The notes below the pieces were generated by a model that was given only the letters and a program-made list of their open reading frames with translations, did no database searches and was not told where the DNA came from. A DNA stretch of 64,000 nucleotides, taken from the NCBI GenBank assembly GCA_947561715.1, contig OX387200.1, forward strand, positions 20,462,501-20,526,500. The letters run 5' to 3'. Numbering within the stretch: position 1 is the stretch's first letter; every line of letters begins with the position of its first letter. The translations under genes and the position numbers were made by a program. This DNA is from Ascidia mentula. Its lineage: Eukaryota > Chordata > Ascidiacea > Phlebobranchia > Ascidiidae. Below are positions 13,601-24,100 of the stretch, one piece after another.

Positions 13601-14785
13601 TACCAAATTAGTGTCCCCGGTAAGACAAGACAATGCCCACTAGGGAGATAGTGGCAATAATAGGGTTTGCAAATATTTTATCTAAATGAGATGTTTCAAT
13701 ACTTGCTGGTATAACCTCCTGATTTGTGGCTAAAGGAAAAAAAAGAAGGTTTTTAAATACTGTATAAAGTATAACTTTCACTTTCAAAATCTCTTCGAAT
13801 CTATGATAATTCTATAATCGAATCAACTTCTATGATTCTAATAAACTAACTGTGTTTATGACTCAGGTGCTCATGACGTGACAAAACGTGACATTACTGA
13901 TGACGTGCTGGACGTGAAGCTGCCAGACCGAGAAAAACTTGACGTGAGCCGATCTTTCCACAAGAGGGCAGTAGATGAGCGATTGGCGAAATATTCACAA
14001 ACGGCAGTTAGCTCCACCGTGCGGCAGGAATTGGGGAAGATCGAAACTAAACTGAACCAGGTCAGTTTGTTGTGGGTTGGGTTTAGTTGTTGGTAAACTA
14101 CGAATTTATACGCAACAATAAGTTTAAAGAAGGATAACACGAATAATAGATATGATGCAAATATACATGCCCTAAGCTCAAATAGTGGCGTAGCGGAAAA
14201 GTGCGTGCATTTTGTTCATATGTTTAGGTTTTTAGCCAAACTATTGAGATTTCTTGATGAATTGTGACTTGCGATTTTCAACAACTTACTTAGACGAATT
14301 CATTTACGTTGTAAGCATGAAAGTTTTGTTAAAACATAATTTTTTGTCCAGGCGAAGGGAGACGGAACCTTGGATGAAATCGACAAGAAGTTGACGACTC
14401 TTGCCCCACCTACACCGTCAACTTCACAATCTACAAGGTAACCAACTGATTCCGGTTTTGCACAAGTGTTCGCAATAATGCCGTATTGTGACGTACACAG
14501 TAACATGCCAGTTGACCTTCGTCAGATTTCGTGTCTCTTCGTGTGAAATTAACAGTAGTGAAAAATATTTGTTATATATTTTGCAGACGACCTGACACCA
14601 GGAGTTCTACATATCCAGACATTGGCGACTCGGACGCGCTCAACACCGAGTTCGTGACCTTGACGCGAGAGGCAGTTGACCTTCACGGTCAGTTGGAATC
14701 ACGTGACCCACGACCGGATGAGGTGACGGTCAGGAACCGACTGAACAACGTGCAGATCAGACTCTCTGAAGTACAGAGAAGGTAA
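1..14785 (+). CDS. Large single-pass membrane protein: Cys-rich GCC2/GCC3-like ectodomain, TM helix, long coiled coil, novel C-terminal domain (5' partial, 44 exons)
   Basis: Exons chained by splice sites and phase: 1-47, 173-406, 550-807, 997-1089, 1397-1617, 1949-2096, 2281-2464, 2879-2957, 3078-3202, 3420-3556, 3787-3900, 4235-4409, 4628-4692, 4792-4940, 5130-5262, 5365-5438, 5541-5630, 5867-6085, 6517-6694, 6880-7046, 7184-7300, 7406-7495, 7778-7942, 8048-8173, 8244-8456, 8982-9206, 9536-9739, 9961-10065, 10129-10233, 10293-10402, 10680-10794, 10994-11107, 11226-11411, 11549-11635, 11706-11813, 11905-12000, 12083-12191, 12324-12429, 12503-12627, 12797-13001, 13239-13468, 13867-14060, 14352-14437, 14587-14785. 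Every junction is phase-compatible and the frame (from base 2) runs 2102 residues to TAA at 14783, which is strong evidence that the chain is right. The start codon and signal peptide lie before the window. I infer a type I surface receptor or adhesion-like protein with a very long cytoplasmic rod. No named orthologue is recognised and no function is assigned. Individual weak donors (after 5630, 6694, 8173) could be off by a few bases. Confidence 0.85.
808..996 (+). other. GC-AG intron in the receptor-like gene
   Basis: Exon 3 ends ...TTAG and the intron starts GCAAGT, a full consensus donor except for GC in place of GT. Reading on would hit TAG at once. Using the GC donor with the acceptor TTTTAG at 991-996 joins G|GA in phase 1 and continues the Cys-rich frame. 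GC-AG introns are a known minor class that needs a strong remaining donor match, which is present. Confidence 0.75.
1949..2957 (+). CDS. Exons 6-8: Ser/Thr-rich extracellular linker with polybasic site
   Basis: Residues 285 to about 420 of the visible chain. Exon 6 (1949-2096) is rich in Ser, Thr, Pro and Ala, like an O-glycosylated stalk. Exon 7 (2281-2464) has two cysteines and then a run of four arginines ([10 protein letters not shown], coded at about 2393-2407), followed by an acidic stretch. Four consecutive arginines in a secretory-pathway ectodomain match the furin-type consensus R-x-K/R-R, so proteolytic processing is possible; that is inference. Exon 8 (2879-2957) opens the beta-rich region below. 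Acceptors TTTGTAG, CTTGCAG and TTTCTCAG are good. Confidence 0.75.
2879..3900 (+). CDS. Exons 8-11: beta-rich membrane-proximal region, possibly cupredoxin-like
   Basis: Residues about 395-546. The pattern runs from a hydrophobic strand ([10 protein letters not shown], then MIIFNLNL) through [11 protein letters not shown] to [18 protein letters not shown] and a closing strand with LICATD. A strand reading F-x-F/Y-x-x-x-G-x-Y-V-F followed by a valine-rich strand and a Gly-x-x-Cys is typical of cupredoxin-like folds, and such a domain is often seen next to GCC2/GCC3 repeats in invertebrate proteins. The fold call is inference from pattern only; copper ligands are not evident, so metal binding is not claimed. 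Exon 11 (3787-3900) is a Thr-rich spacer leading straight into the membrane helix. Confidence 0.6.
4235..4409 (+). CDS. Exon 12: transmembrane helix and basic juxtamembrane segment
   Basis: The exon encodes about 20 uninterrupted hydrophobic residues ([18 protein letters not shown]), then W-R-P-R and further basic positions (RYWKPRYR). The positive-inside rule places the preceding Cys-rich part outside and the coiled coil in the cytoplasm. There is no other comparable hydrophobic segment in the 2102 visible residues, so this is a single-pass protein. Acceptor TATTTTCAG and donor CCAG|GTTGG; phase 1 in, phase 2 out. Confidence 0.9.
4628..7046 (+). CDS. Exons 13-20: first cytoplasmic coiled-coil block
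   Basis: Residues about 606-963. Sequence is dominated by Glu, Lys, Gln, Leu and Ala in heptad-like spacing, e.g. [19 protein letters not shown], and contains the first copy of a recurring motif, [13 protein letters not shown], in exon 19 (6517-6694). Exon 20 (6880-7046) is strongly acidic ([19 protein letters not shown]). An alternative tiny exon at 5084-5111 was considered and dropped, because joining 4940 directly to 5130 keeps phase 0 and leaves a normal 189-bp intron. Donors after 5630 and 6694 (GTTC) are weak but nothing better keeps frame. Confidence 0.85.
7184..10233 (+). CDS. Exons 21-29: nine consecutive symmetric phase-0 coiled-coil exons
   Basis: Residues about 964-1413. All nine exons begin and end at codon borders (117, 90, 165, 126, 213, 225, 204, 105 and 105 bp). 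They encode an alpha-helical, highly charged rod. A motif of type L-x-x-[KR]-[LM]-A-[AE]-[KR]-[KR]-x-[RK]-[RK] recurs: [16 protein letters not shown] (exon 22), [14 protein letters not shown] (exon 25), [16 protein letters not shown] (exon 27). The combination of recurring motif and symmetric phase suggests growth by exon duplication. Similar rods occur in many cytoskeleton-linked proteins, but similarity of composition alone does not identify a family. Confidence 0.85.
7712..7750. repeat. Short dispersed repeat fragment in intron 22
   Basis: The stretch GAGGACCAGATTCTACTAAC and following bases resembles GAGGCCCAGATTCTGATAC in the intron at about 10616, at roughly 70 percent over 35 bases by eye. 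Too short to assign to a named family. Confidence 0.3.
8636..8880. repeat. Dispersed repeat, copy A (intron of receptor-like gene)
   Basis: This intron holds CACTGTTTCGACCTGTAAGG, CATCAGTGCAGCTGGTG and AAAGAGCCATAATATTCA, all of which recur at 21030-21190 and/or 27090-27310, the former region in both orientations. Left flank AAGTCCACTTAGCG also resembles AAGTCCATTAGCG at 27778, and CGGACTTTTACCGCC resembles 27886. The shared blocks in different order and orientation suggest an internally rearranged non-autonomous transposable element. No coding capacity and no clear target-site duplication seen. Confidence 0.6.
9843..9922. repeat. AT/GT microsatellite in intron 27
   Basis: About 80 bases of (TA)n passing into (TG)n with a few TGCG interruptions, in the intron between exons ending 9739 and starting 9961. 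Alternating purine-pyrimidine sequence. It leaves the acceptor (ATAATTAG) intact. Confidence 0.9.
10293..12191 (+). CDS. Exons 30-37: C-terminal half of the coiled coil
   Basis: Residues about 1414-1721. Continues the charged helix (e.g. [35 protein letters not shown]). Exons 32-36 are again symmetric phase 0 (114, 186, 87, 108, 96 bp), interrupted only by the 30/31 pair that shares a phase-2 border. The rod ends in exon 37 with an acidic [13 protein letters not shown] stretch, after which composition changes to Pro/Val/Thr-rich. All introns here are short (52 to about 280 bp) with standard GT-AG ends. Confidence 0.85.
10600..10650. repeat. Short dispersed repeat fragment in intron 30
   Basis: Contains AGGCAATACCTAA (10600-10612), found again exactly at 27804-27816, followed by a segment like 7712-7750. 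Probably a decayed remnant of the element family seen in the intergenic region. Confidence 0.35.
12324..13468 (+). CDS. Exons 38-41: linker and compact unrecognised C-terminal domain
   Basis: Residues about 1722-1943. After a Pro/Val-rich spacer (exon 38) and a helix with [14 protein letters not shown] (exon 39), exons 40-41 encode a globular-looking domain: a conserved-looking strand [20 protein letters not shown], then [28 protein letters not shown] and [17 protein letters not shown]. The mix of buried hydrophobics, few gaps and aromatic positions contrasts sharply with the rod before it. H-x-x-x-H occurs in VHTMAHIA but no catalytic Glu follows the first His as in zincin peptidases, so no enzyme call is made. 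I believe related domains occur at the ends of similar invertebrate proteins but cannot name the family. Confidence 0.75.
13867..14785 (+). CDS. Exons 42-44: charged C-terminal tail and stop
   Basis: Residues about 1944-2102. A further helical segment ([13 protein letters not shown]), a Pro/Thr/Ser-rich spacer and a last helix ([13 protein letters not shown]). The frame ends in TAA at 14783-14785. The same bases form a plausible donor (AG|GTAAAG, intron from 14782). If it is used, acceptors at about 15040 or 15180 add only five or fewer residues before another stop, so the protein end is almost the same either way. Confidence 0.75.
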
Positions 14786-15900
14786 AGTGAATTGTAATAA
14801 AAGAAAGATATTAAAGTATGTAAATTACTATTGTTTAAGGACAAGAGGGTCAAAATATCAAAAAATACACTTTTAATATGCTGTTGGGACCATGAAAGTT
14901 TGTTGCGTTATTTCTCATAAGATTGTTTGCATTAGAATTACGTGTGGATTTGACATTTGGTAACATGTATTATTTTTTTTTAAATGCTAAATTTTTAACA
15001 CCACAAAATGTTTCACCTTTTGCTTTATTTTATCACAAAGGTTGCGCACTCCACAGTAAACTTCACCCACCAGATGTCGCCAAAGTTCACCACTTCGATT
15101 TTTTTCACCGCTTCACACTGTTTTGTTTTTTTGTGCAATTATGTTTTTTGTGTGTGTTTGGTTCATTTAACCCCCCATAGGCCATCACACTAATCATTTC
15201 CAACTCTTACAATTTCAACTTTTAATACCCTGTAAATATATAATTCATCCACTGTATTACGAATCACAAGATGGCCACCCAAACTTATTATTCCATGTAT
15301 TAAATAGATGCATCTAAAACACCTGTTTTTTTCTACACGTATTTTGTTGCAACATTTTGTGTGGCCAGCACGCTATAATTACCCGGAAGATTTGTCCATT
15401 AGAATAATTCCTAAAAAATAGGACTGTTTTGGTTATTCTGTTGACTAAGACTCAAAACACTTATCAATGTCTTTTTACCACTAATTTATTATAAAGGTTG
15501 CAGTTTTATATTTTGGTATTCCTTTTTGCACGCCAATATCATGTCCCGTTTCCTTGTTGCTAAATAAAACTCTTAAGCAGTGGCCAAGCCTTGAACTTCG
15601 GTTCTTACCATGAAGCAGTAACACGTTTATTTGTACAGACAAATATCTATTTTCTTACATTTTGTGCTGGTCGATTGACGTCAGATTCCAGCAACCACTG
15701 CACACTGTAACTCATCACTGTAATGCTTTTTTATCTACCGAGTACGTGGTTTTGAACTCACTGTATTTATTTACCGTCACTAAACTCGCTGTGTATTTTG
15801 GTGTGAAGTCGTTCATTTTGCATAGTATGTAGATGTTACAACTATTACACTGTAGCTTAAAGATAAGGCGTGAAATAAATACATCGCACTCACGATACTC
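14786..15900 (+). other. Probable 3' untranslated region and flank of the receptor-like gene
   Basis: AT-rich sequence following the stop codon without a supportable coding exon. AATAAA occurs at 15563-15568 and 15874-15879; the first is the nearer candidate poly(A) signal, giving a 3' UTR of about 800 bases. T-rich tracts near 15120 could act as a polypyrimidine tract if the alternative last intron is used. Confidence 0.5.
15563..15568 (+). terminator. Candidate poly(A) signal AATAAA
   Basis: First canonical hexamer downstream of the stop at 14785 on the + strand; next one is at 15874. Distance is within the usual 3' UTR range. Not confirmed by any transcript evidence. Confidence 0.45.
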
Positions 15901-18900
15901 GGGTTGTTTTATAAGAGTGGTTGGGTCAACACAGTTTTATGGAAATGTAGCACGAGGTAACTTGAAATTTTCACACCCTTTGGTTTTAAATCTTGTAATG
16001 CAAGAAGCCTACATACGATACTGTAATAGTTTATTTCTTCTTACGTTGACCGACGTATCGTATGTAGAGTTACGTGCAGTTGAATTGATTTTCGCCACGA
16101 CGCATTTTGCTTAACATTAGATTTTGCAGAAATTTTTGGAATCAAAATGTGATGTTGAGAATTCCTTCACAAATTTATCTGACACTTGAGGTCGCCTGTG
16201 AGTTATTCCCTTTTATTGGGGGCTTGAATCTGAACAAACATTTTCGTCAGTACCTACTAGACTTTTGGCGATCAATTTTTAAGGTTTCTACGTTTTAAAA
16301 AAACTCAACTCACCCAGATGCATGTTAAGAAATAATGTTACTAAGCGTGTTTACCGCACCAGTGCGTGAGAATACGAACCACCTCAAACCCGGGTTGGAT
16401 TTCTCATATAAGGAGTAAAAGAAACCAACCCGAACAATAAAAACCTGTATCAGAGTTTGGCAAATTTGCGAACTTAACTTGAGTCCAGATGAGACGTCGC
16501 TTGGTACCGACAGGCATAAACTTGATACAATCACGTTTCAAAGACTTCAGAAAAACGTTTGGTGCAATGACAACACGTGTGGCAAGTGCAAGGTCAACAG
16601 GGTCAAGCACCGAAGGTGACCGTTAGTCACGTGAGCCATCCATCAGCAAGCGTGGTGAAAAGTAACGATAAGAATTACCGGCGAAACGGTGTGAAAACGG
16701 ATGCCTGCCACTCCTGGAGTGTCTTGACACACATGGGTCAGCAATGCTCCCCGTAACTCGATACCACTGGCAGGTGCGTCTTTTGTGGCGGGGAAAGCTT
16801 TCACGTGGCAACAACCTTCTTCTAAAGTGATCTTCCCGGTCCAATACTGCAGCAGGGGCGTCCAACTTTACGTCTGGCTGTTTTTGCATCTTTATGAAAC
16901 TTGTCTTCATTACGAAAAAACTGCACACATAAAAATAATTTCTCCCAATGAGAATTCGTATTTTTGTATTTTAAGGTTATACTTTACTCTCCAAACATGA
17001 ACCCTACATTTTTGCCCACTCCCTGTTTTCGTATTGAAATAGTTAAAGTGCCCAACTACACACTGTAGGTGGATGTGTTGATTTAATCGCCATAGACACT
17101 CTTTAAACTAATGTGACTAATTTGTTTTGTGGTAGTAACCTGTGTGCTTTGCATATGCGTGTTCCTTCAAAGGTCATTTCCATCCAGCGAGCGTGGTAAC
17201 ATCGACAAAATATTGCAAGTATCTTCGCGGTTTATCAAATACCAACACAAGGCAAGTTTTGTTTGGTGTTGGCATCCAATGCAAAACACTAGAAGTAACT
17301 TTTACAAAATTCTCAGGAAGCGTACCTCTTGTGTGTTGTTCCAACAGTGGAACTACATAAGCACAACATAACATTATAGCGGATACTCGTGCGATACAAG
17401 CAAAAAGTCCTGCAACCAGAGACAACTAGGTGTCGCATTCTTCGGTGAAGATACGACATTTGAGACGTTGACGATCCGCCGTCCTATTGTGCGGAGGTGT
17501 GAGAAATTCTGTACTTCGCGCCTTTTTGAGAAGGGCCACAATAAAACGCCAACGCATTGGTAACATAGGAGACCAGCCCTGGGTTCCTGTGCCACTTTGT
17601 CGTGCTGGGAAATTACTGACGCACAAGTGTGCGAACAGGTGTTCTCCGTTAGCTAAACAACACGACGCGAATGAGCTTTTCTCTTTCTTTATATCGTAAG
17701 GAATGTATGTTTGGCCGTTTCCTGCCTTTGATTCTTGTATTAAGGGTTTGTGTAACGACGATGTGGAATTAGTCACATGTGAAGGTGTGCTTGCTTTTTA
17801 CGGTAATGGTTTTAAAATGAAATGAATTGAACCCCTGGTCTAATAAACTTCATACAAAGCACTGGCGGTGGCAGCAACCGGAGTAAATATTTACAAATCT
17901 ACCATTTTATTTCAAATTGTGAAAATAACTGAGAATAAAATTATATAAATACAATTGGTGAAGCGAGAGGAACTCGCGAATGCTTTCAAAAAAATATATT
18001 ATCAATTTTTTTGCCAACTCCAAGAGCACAAAAGTACAGGAAATAATGAGTACAAACATAATAATACCGAGAATGTGTGTTCATATTAACCAGTTATACT
18101 TTTACATCCTAAAGTCCAACTTTTCGGCATGTTTTTACGATGTTTTGCCGAAAACCCTGACAGCCATAAACAACAAAGTTTTTTGAATATATTTTATTCA
18201 ATTTCATGTTTACGCAGAATCGCTTTGACTGAAACTGAACAAAACCATGGGAAATCAACATTGATCGCTGTTGGTCAATAGCACGAAACGTGATCAAAGG
18301 CACCAAGTAGATTGACAGGTATTGACGTTTTAAACATAATAGATTCAAAAAATAACAACTTCAATTTTGTTTTGATGTGATTTGCGTCACAACTGCGTTG
18401 GATAAATGGGCTTTATTTTCTTGAATAAACCTAAGCTGGTTCCTCAAGTCTTTTACCATCAAGACTGACAGCAAACAACAATACTTTATTTCTTTTATGG
18501 GTTTGCAGTGTTCTTGCAACATTGCAGTTATGAAGCGCTTAGTCCAACTATTTTCTGAAATGCAACAAAGAACAATTACTTAGTGGCAAAAAAGACAAAC
18601 AAAGACTGGTCATTTGGGCTATCTTGATATATTAAAATGTTCAAATTGGCAAAGTTCAAAGTGCCTATGACCTCCGGGTAAACTATACCTCCTACCCATT
18701 TTGGCATAAAAGGTCGCTTTTTTAATAACCTCGTGCCCCATGAGTTTGTATGGCATCGTATCAATGCGGGGGGCGCGATTGTCCCAAGGCCGAAGAATGA
18801 TTCCTTTTTGGTCGTAACGAACCGCGAGATGGAATTGAATCCCGGGCAGAGAGCAATAACATCTCTCATTGACGTCACTGTTCCGGCGGATGGCTCGCGA

Positions 18901-21029
18901 ATCGCGTCGAAACATCAACAAACCGAGGTTTGTGCGGTTGGGGGGAGGGGTGTTTAGCTGGGTGGTCTATTGTGTTGATGGCTTTTATTTTCGAATAATA
19001 CTGAAATCACGTGGCGCGTTAGCTTGGCAGAACCCGCTGCTCAAGGTGCTGCAAAGTAGCTTTCGCTGAGAAACCTGTAAATGAGAAGTTTGTAACACAA
19101 AGTACTGAACAACGGATCCTATTTAAAAAGACAATGACGATGCTTTTTAAGGCGAAATATATTTGTCCTAAATACCAAGCTGACTAATTTAAACTGGCAA
19201 TAAACGTTTTCGTGATTGTTGTATAATTAAACGTAAGGTGAAAATCGTTAAACCTTATGTAACAGAATGATTCTGAAAAGCACTAAACAACATGTTGTTA
19301 ATTCATCACTGACATTTCTTTCAACGCGTTTTTAGCAAGTGTAAAAACAAGGACCAATTCTCCATTGCACTCGCCCTAAGCGCTCCATGAATTCTTTTCA
19401 TGAAATATGGAACGCCTCCGCACATAAACATTATTAACTATTGTGCTCTTCGGTGGTGGTCGTCATCGAGCGTCGAACACACCTGTTACACGTTCGCCAG
19501 CTCCATGATGTCACGACTGTAAAGCACCAAAGTCACGCGTGGGTTCGCGAAAAACGTCAACAACTCAGGTGGGTGGTCGTAAAACATGCAACCCCGGGGA
19601 ATCCTTAAAAGCTTCTCAAATCATCGAACTTGGAGGCAAGAGGGAGGAAATTAAAAAAAATTGTTTGCTGGGTGTGGGAGGGTTCGAGCGGAAACGGTTT
19701 TCGTGTGTTGTGGTCGAAACAGACAAGATTGGGATTTCAATGTGTTTTTAGATCAAAGTTTCGTTCTATATTTGTCTCCTGCTTTGACTTCAAGGCGTTC
19801 CTGGTAGGACAATATTTGGTGGCCACGTATAATCGAGGTCAACAATTTGCCTTTTAAAGTAAAATCATGAGTACATTGTGTTTTAATTTAAATTCGACAG
19901 TACGCCGCATCGGTCTCTGGTTTCTTGAATACTATAACTGTTAGTGAAGTTCCTGTGACAAAACACATTGTATTAATTATTACAAAAACATGTGAGAAGG
20001 TTGGTTGCTCACACAGCTTAACGAGGAAATAAAAATTTAAACTTACTTCTGAATCAAGCGACCCACTATAGCATTTCATTGTAACAATTTTACGCCAAAC
20101 CATAACTTCCCCTTTGTTTTTCACTGTTTCGGACCACAGTGAACCTGGCATATTTTCGAGGGCGTGGGACAGTCCAACACAAAGCGGCGGTTGGCACAGG
20201 CAGGATGTCCCGGTAAAGACCCGAGGAGAACGAGCAAATATACAACGACGCTCTCATGTATTGACCCGACAATTTTCCTGCCACTCCCGGACAATAATCC
20301 TCGCAACACAGCTTCTATGCGAACCGTCGCAAAAAACACCCTTAAACACAATTTTAAACTGTTTTTGACGTTTTTCATATCCAACCGTGACAACCCTTAG
20401 TGTCGAAGCGCGGTTCGCGTTCGTGATTATGGGTGGGGTTGAACGGGTTAAGTTGCCACCTCGAGAATTCGGGGTCCTTAAGAGGTGTGTGGGGCTCGTT
20501 TTCATGGGCTCGGCTCCAAAACAAAAGACTCCGTTTCATGCGACGTTTCCAAATTTGCAGTCGGGCAGAAAAAACTGAGAAAACAACAACAGCTGTTGGT
20601 GTTTCTTTGTATTTTGAAGTTAAAGTCGAGAATATTATTCTTTTCGGTGAATTCAACGGCGAAATTGGTTTCTTATATAAAGTTAAACATGAACTGGTCA
20701 TTAACCCTGCTGTAAGAGTGCATGAAGTTTTATTTTTGGTTGTAATTAACAAGTGTTAATTAACTCTGAGAGAATATTTTATCCCTAATAGTCCCAAAAA
20801 CTTTAGTCGGAAATTACAAATGGTGAAACAAGTTTGTTTTATTCTACCCCGAGCTCGCAGGGCGTTTGTGTGAAATCCACAACAAAAACGTGGAACTGAC
20901 GACTCGTGAAAAAATTCAGGAAAAAAACAAACAATTTGCGTTGAAACGTTGTGACAGTTCGTTCATTGCACACCTTACGTTTTGCCAAGGACCGCTAAGT
21001 AAAGTACAATACAACATACCAGAGAACTT
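15901..21029. other. Intergenic, no supportable gene
   Basis: Only short overlapping open frames on both strands with no recognisable domains, no splice-linked series and no consistent codon bias. CpG is frequent. Palindromes TGACGTCA (18870) and TCACGTGA (16627) are present. Nothing else structured was seen. Confidence 0.6.
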
Positions 21030-21190
21030 TGTGAGCTGCATACGTATGGCCACTGTTTCGACCTATAAGGTTAAATTAGAGCAGCTTGGTGTGACTACGG
21101 ACGATCTTGCCGACTATTGTAGATTGTCGCACCAGCTGCACTAATGAGCCCTCATAGGTCGAAACAGTGGCCATCTGTAAGCAGCTCACA
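21030..21190. repeat. Fold-back (inverted-repeat) element, copy C
   Basis: Two arms of about 60 bases in inverted orientation, 21031-21091 and 21130-21189, separated by about 38 bases. The arms share GTGAGCTGC at the outer ends, then GGCCACTGTTTCGACCTAT with perfect identity, then AGCAGCTTGGTG versus TGCAGCTGGTG at the inner ends. The core matches copy A. This is the structure of a MITE or fold-back element; it would form a long cruciform or, if transcribed, a hairpin RNA. No open frame and no obvious target duplication. Confidence 0.8.
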
Positions 21191-24100
21191 GAAAACACAT
21201 TATTGGCTTCATGCTATAACACCTTTCATGATTGTTTAATTACAAACAGTGTTGTTACATTCGGATCACGCACCGAGTCACCTTGCACAAGCGAGTCACG
21301 TGACCCCTGTCCTTCTAGCGGGTTGACGAGGCGCGCGACTTCAAAAGTTTTTCCCACGCACATTTGATGCGCGGTTACAAAGTGGAAACATGTGAGACGT
21401 TCGGCCGTCACGCGTCAGTGCGCACACAAGTGCAACCTGATTGGTCGGATTCCATTCCCACCCTATCGCCGTGTTACCCGTGTATCGGGTGGGCAGTGCG
21501 GGATTTTGTGACGTTTGAACTAAGTCGTGGAAAACACTGGGTTGCCGAAGGTCGTCCTTTGGTTGCTTGACGACCTGTGAAAATTCCTCTGCCTCCTCGA
21601 AGAGAAGTTTTGTTTTCAGAAATGCGGATCCTTGATCGACATGTTTTTGGAAATGGTTTTGCAACAAAATTACTCCGGGCCTAATGTAGACATCAACTGC
21701 TTGTTTTCCTCGAAAATGTAAAACTTTTTCCTGGTGTTTCGGGCTGTAGAAGATGGATTGGCAACTTTCTAGTCTTGGCAGGTTGAATTCCTTGTATGCA
21801 AACAGATCGCCTTCGCTAGAAGCCAAAGTATTCCTATATTGCTTATTTCTTCTTTACAGAGTTTAGAAAATAATTCCGGAGTTACCGCATTACGCATTTG
21901 ATAAGTTACAAAATACACAAAAATTTAAACAGGCAACCTTTGAAGACGGCAAACAAGACGTTTCAGATCGGTGTTATTTTTTCCGACCAACTTGTTGGCC
22001 AATTTACGCCATAACAAGCCATGCTTTACGATTGGTTGGTCGCACGACAGGGAGGGATAGAACCAGCACGCGAAATTCGCATTATTTCGTCACAATGTTC
22101 AAACTTTAGAGGTGTTTTGTAAAATAACGATTTTAAATTACACCCTTCGTGAAGAGAAAGTATTTGATTTTAGGCTCTTGCTGGATATCCCATGGTATCT
22201 TGCTGTTTCCCAAATATTTACTGATAGTCTTTTTCTTCTCGGTTGATTATTATCTCATCCTGGAGATAACATCAAGTGGTTCCACACAAGGTACTGATTA
22301 AATAAACGATCTAATCGATTTATGTCGAAAACATCTCATACCACACCGACAGAACAAACAGAATGGCCGCGGAAACACGACACACTATCACAAAAACACA
22401 AACATGTTAAAACAATCAGGTATTTTTGCGTAAGTGGTTTTCTTTTCTGTCTGGTTAACATCCACGTGTCAACGCAGGGATTAGTTTGTTTAAACAGATA
22501 GGCATCTGGTCTTAATTGGATTATTATGGTTTAGACCTTGAAGCACTTTAGTCTTGCAGATACCAAATTTGTTGAGAAGAGGTTTCGTTTTTTGGGACCA
22601 ATGAACCCATATTGATCAATTTGTTCATACCTTTTTTCGAATAAATGCTATTTAATTAGATGTGTTTCGATTTCATAAAAATTGTCAAATTCCGTGCCGC
22701 AATCAGATATACCTTTTTTCAAATTAAAAGTACTTCAAATAAATCTGTGGCGACTGGAAATAAAAAAACAACAGATTTTCAAACGCGTCATGTCGTGAGT
22801 TTTATGCAGTGAACAAATTTATAGTTAAATTGTGTCACAACTAAACATTACATTGTGTAGCCATGCCTACTGACCAATGGGAAAACCACCGGTACTCCAG
22901 ACTCCAGCTAAGTGGAACACTAGATCTTTTCCACTACTCATGGTTTATTAATCACCCGAACTCGATCAACTCAATTCTTCCGACAACCATGACATTCGAA
23001 CACCTGGACTCGAGTGTGACGTAATTTGATTGTGACGCACATCTCGGTTTGACATAGTGACTGTCGTTAGGGGGTGTCAATCAGGAAAAGGGATGTGTTT
23101 GGCGCCGGGGTTACTTTGTTAAAACGCAAGTTATGCGTTGAGCATTCAAGACAAATGAAAGTACTGTTTCAAAAAATAGCTTTTGTTTGCAGGAAAATTT
23201 TAAATACAACTCCTTTTGTTCCGCGCCTAAAGTTTTCGTTCACAAGCGAGCTTTAAGCCCGTAATCTTGCAAATCCTTACGACTGAGATTCTCACGTTTA
23301 AAAGTCAACACAGTAGCCTACATGTTTCCCACGAAAGACTATTTGCTTATGTTGCCACACATATTTCACAATGTTTAAATCCATTAAAGGGTTTTTAAAT
23401 TATTTTTTATTTGCAACAAGTGAATAAAACTCTAAACTCTTTTTTATTGCGTTGGACAGGTGATAATTTGTTTTAATTTCGTGAAGCTCCACAAAAATAT
23501 TTTTTTTACTATTGCCACTATTTAAATTAATACAAACAAATATTGGTAAACCACTTCCATGGGAAACCGAAAGAGTCGTCAAGCGGTCCAATAGTACCGG
23601 TTTCCCAAGTGCTCAACACTTCTTGAGTGGAAACCCTTTGTCTTACAACGACCGAGGTGTCAAAAGGGGGCCTGGAAGCTCTCCAATGTTCAACAGGTGT
23701 ACACCACAGCTGGCCAGCTACCGTTCACACGCAACAATCGGGACTGTTACGTCACAGAGGCGGCCGTTTGAAAGTAACAAGGCAAGCGACAACAGATCAA
23801 TTCGAAGAGGTATAATTTCATTGTTATGAGAATTTTCAGAGCATAGAACCTCATAGTTCTGTGGGTTAAATTTTGTAGTTGCTGCCATTATTGCGTTTTG
23901 CTGAGAAAAGAGAGTAAGAAATTGTACATCACAAAAAACGTACATTGTAGAGCAGGGTGAATGTTTCTAAAAATATGTTAATAGTTAGCCTATACAAATT
24001 TATTACTTTTGTTGTGGGTAGTAATTTCCAAGTCTAGCGAAAGGCCTGATCAGAAGATCAAACTTTTTAGCTCCAGTCTTTTGTTTGAGGTTTGCTGTTC

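Noticed and set aside
21341..21826. 161-codon open frame on the - strand
   Set aside because: Looks mildly protein-like but no recognised family or flanking exons; a few frames of this length are expected by chance.
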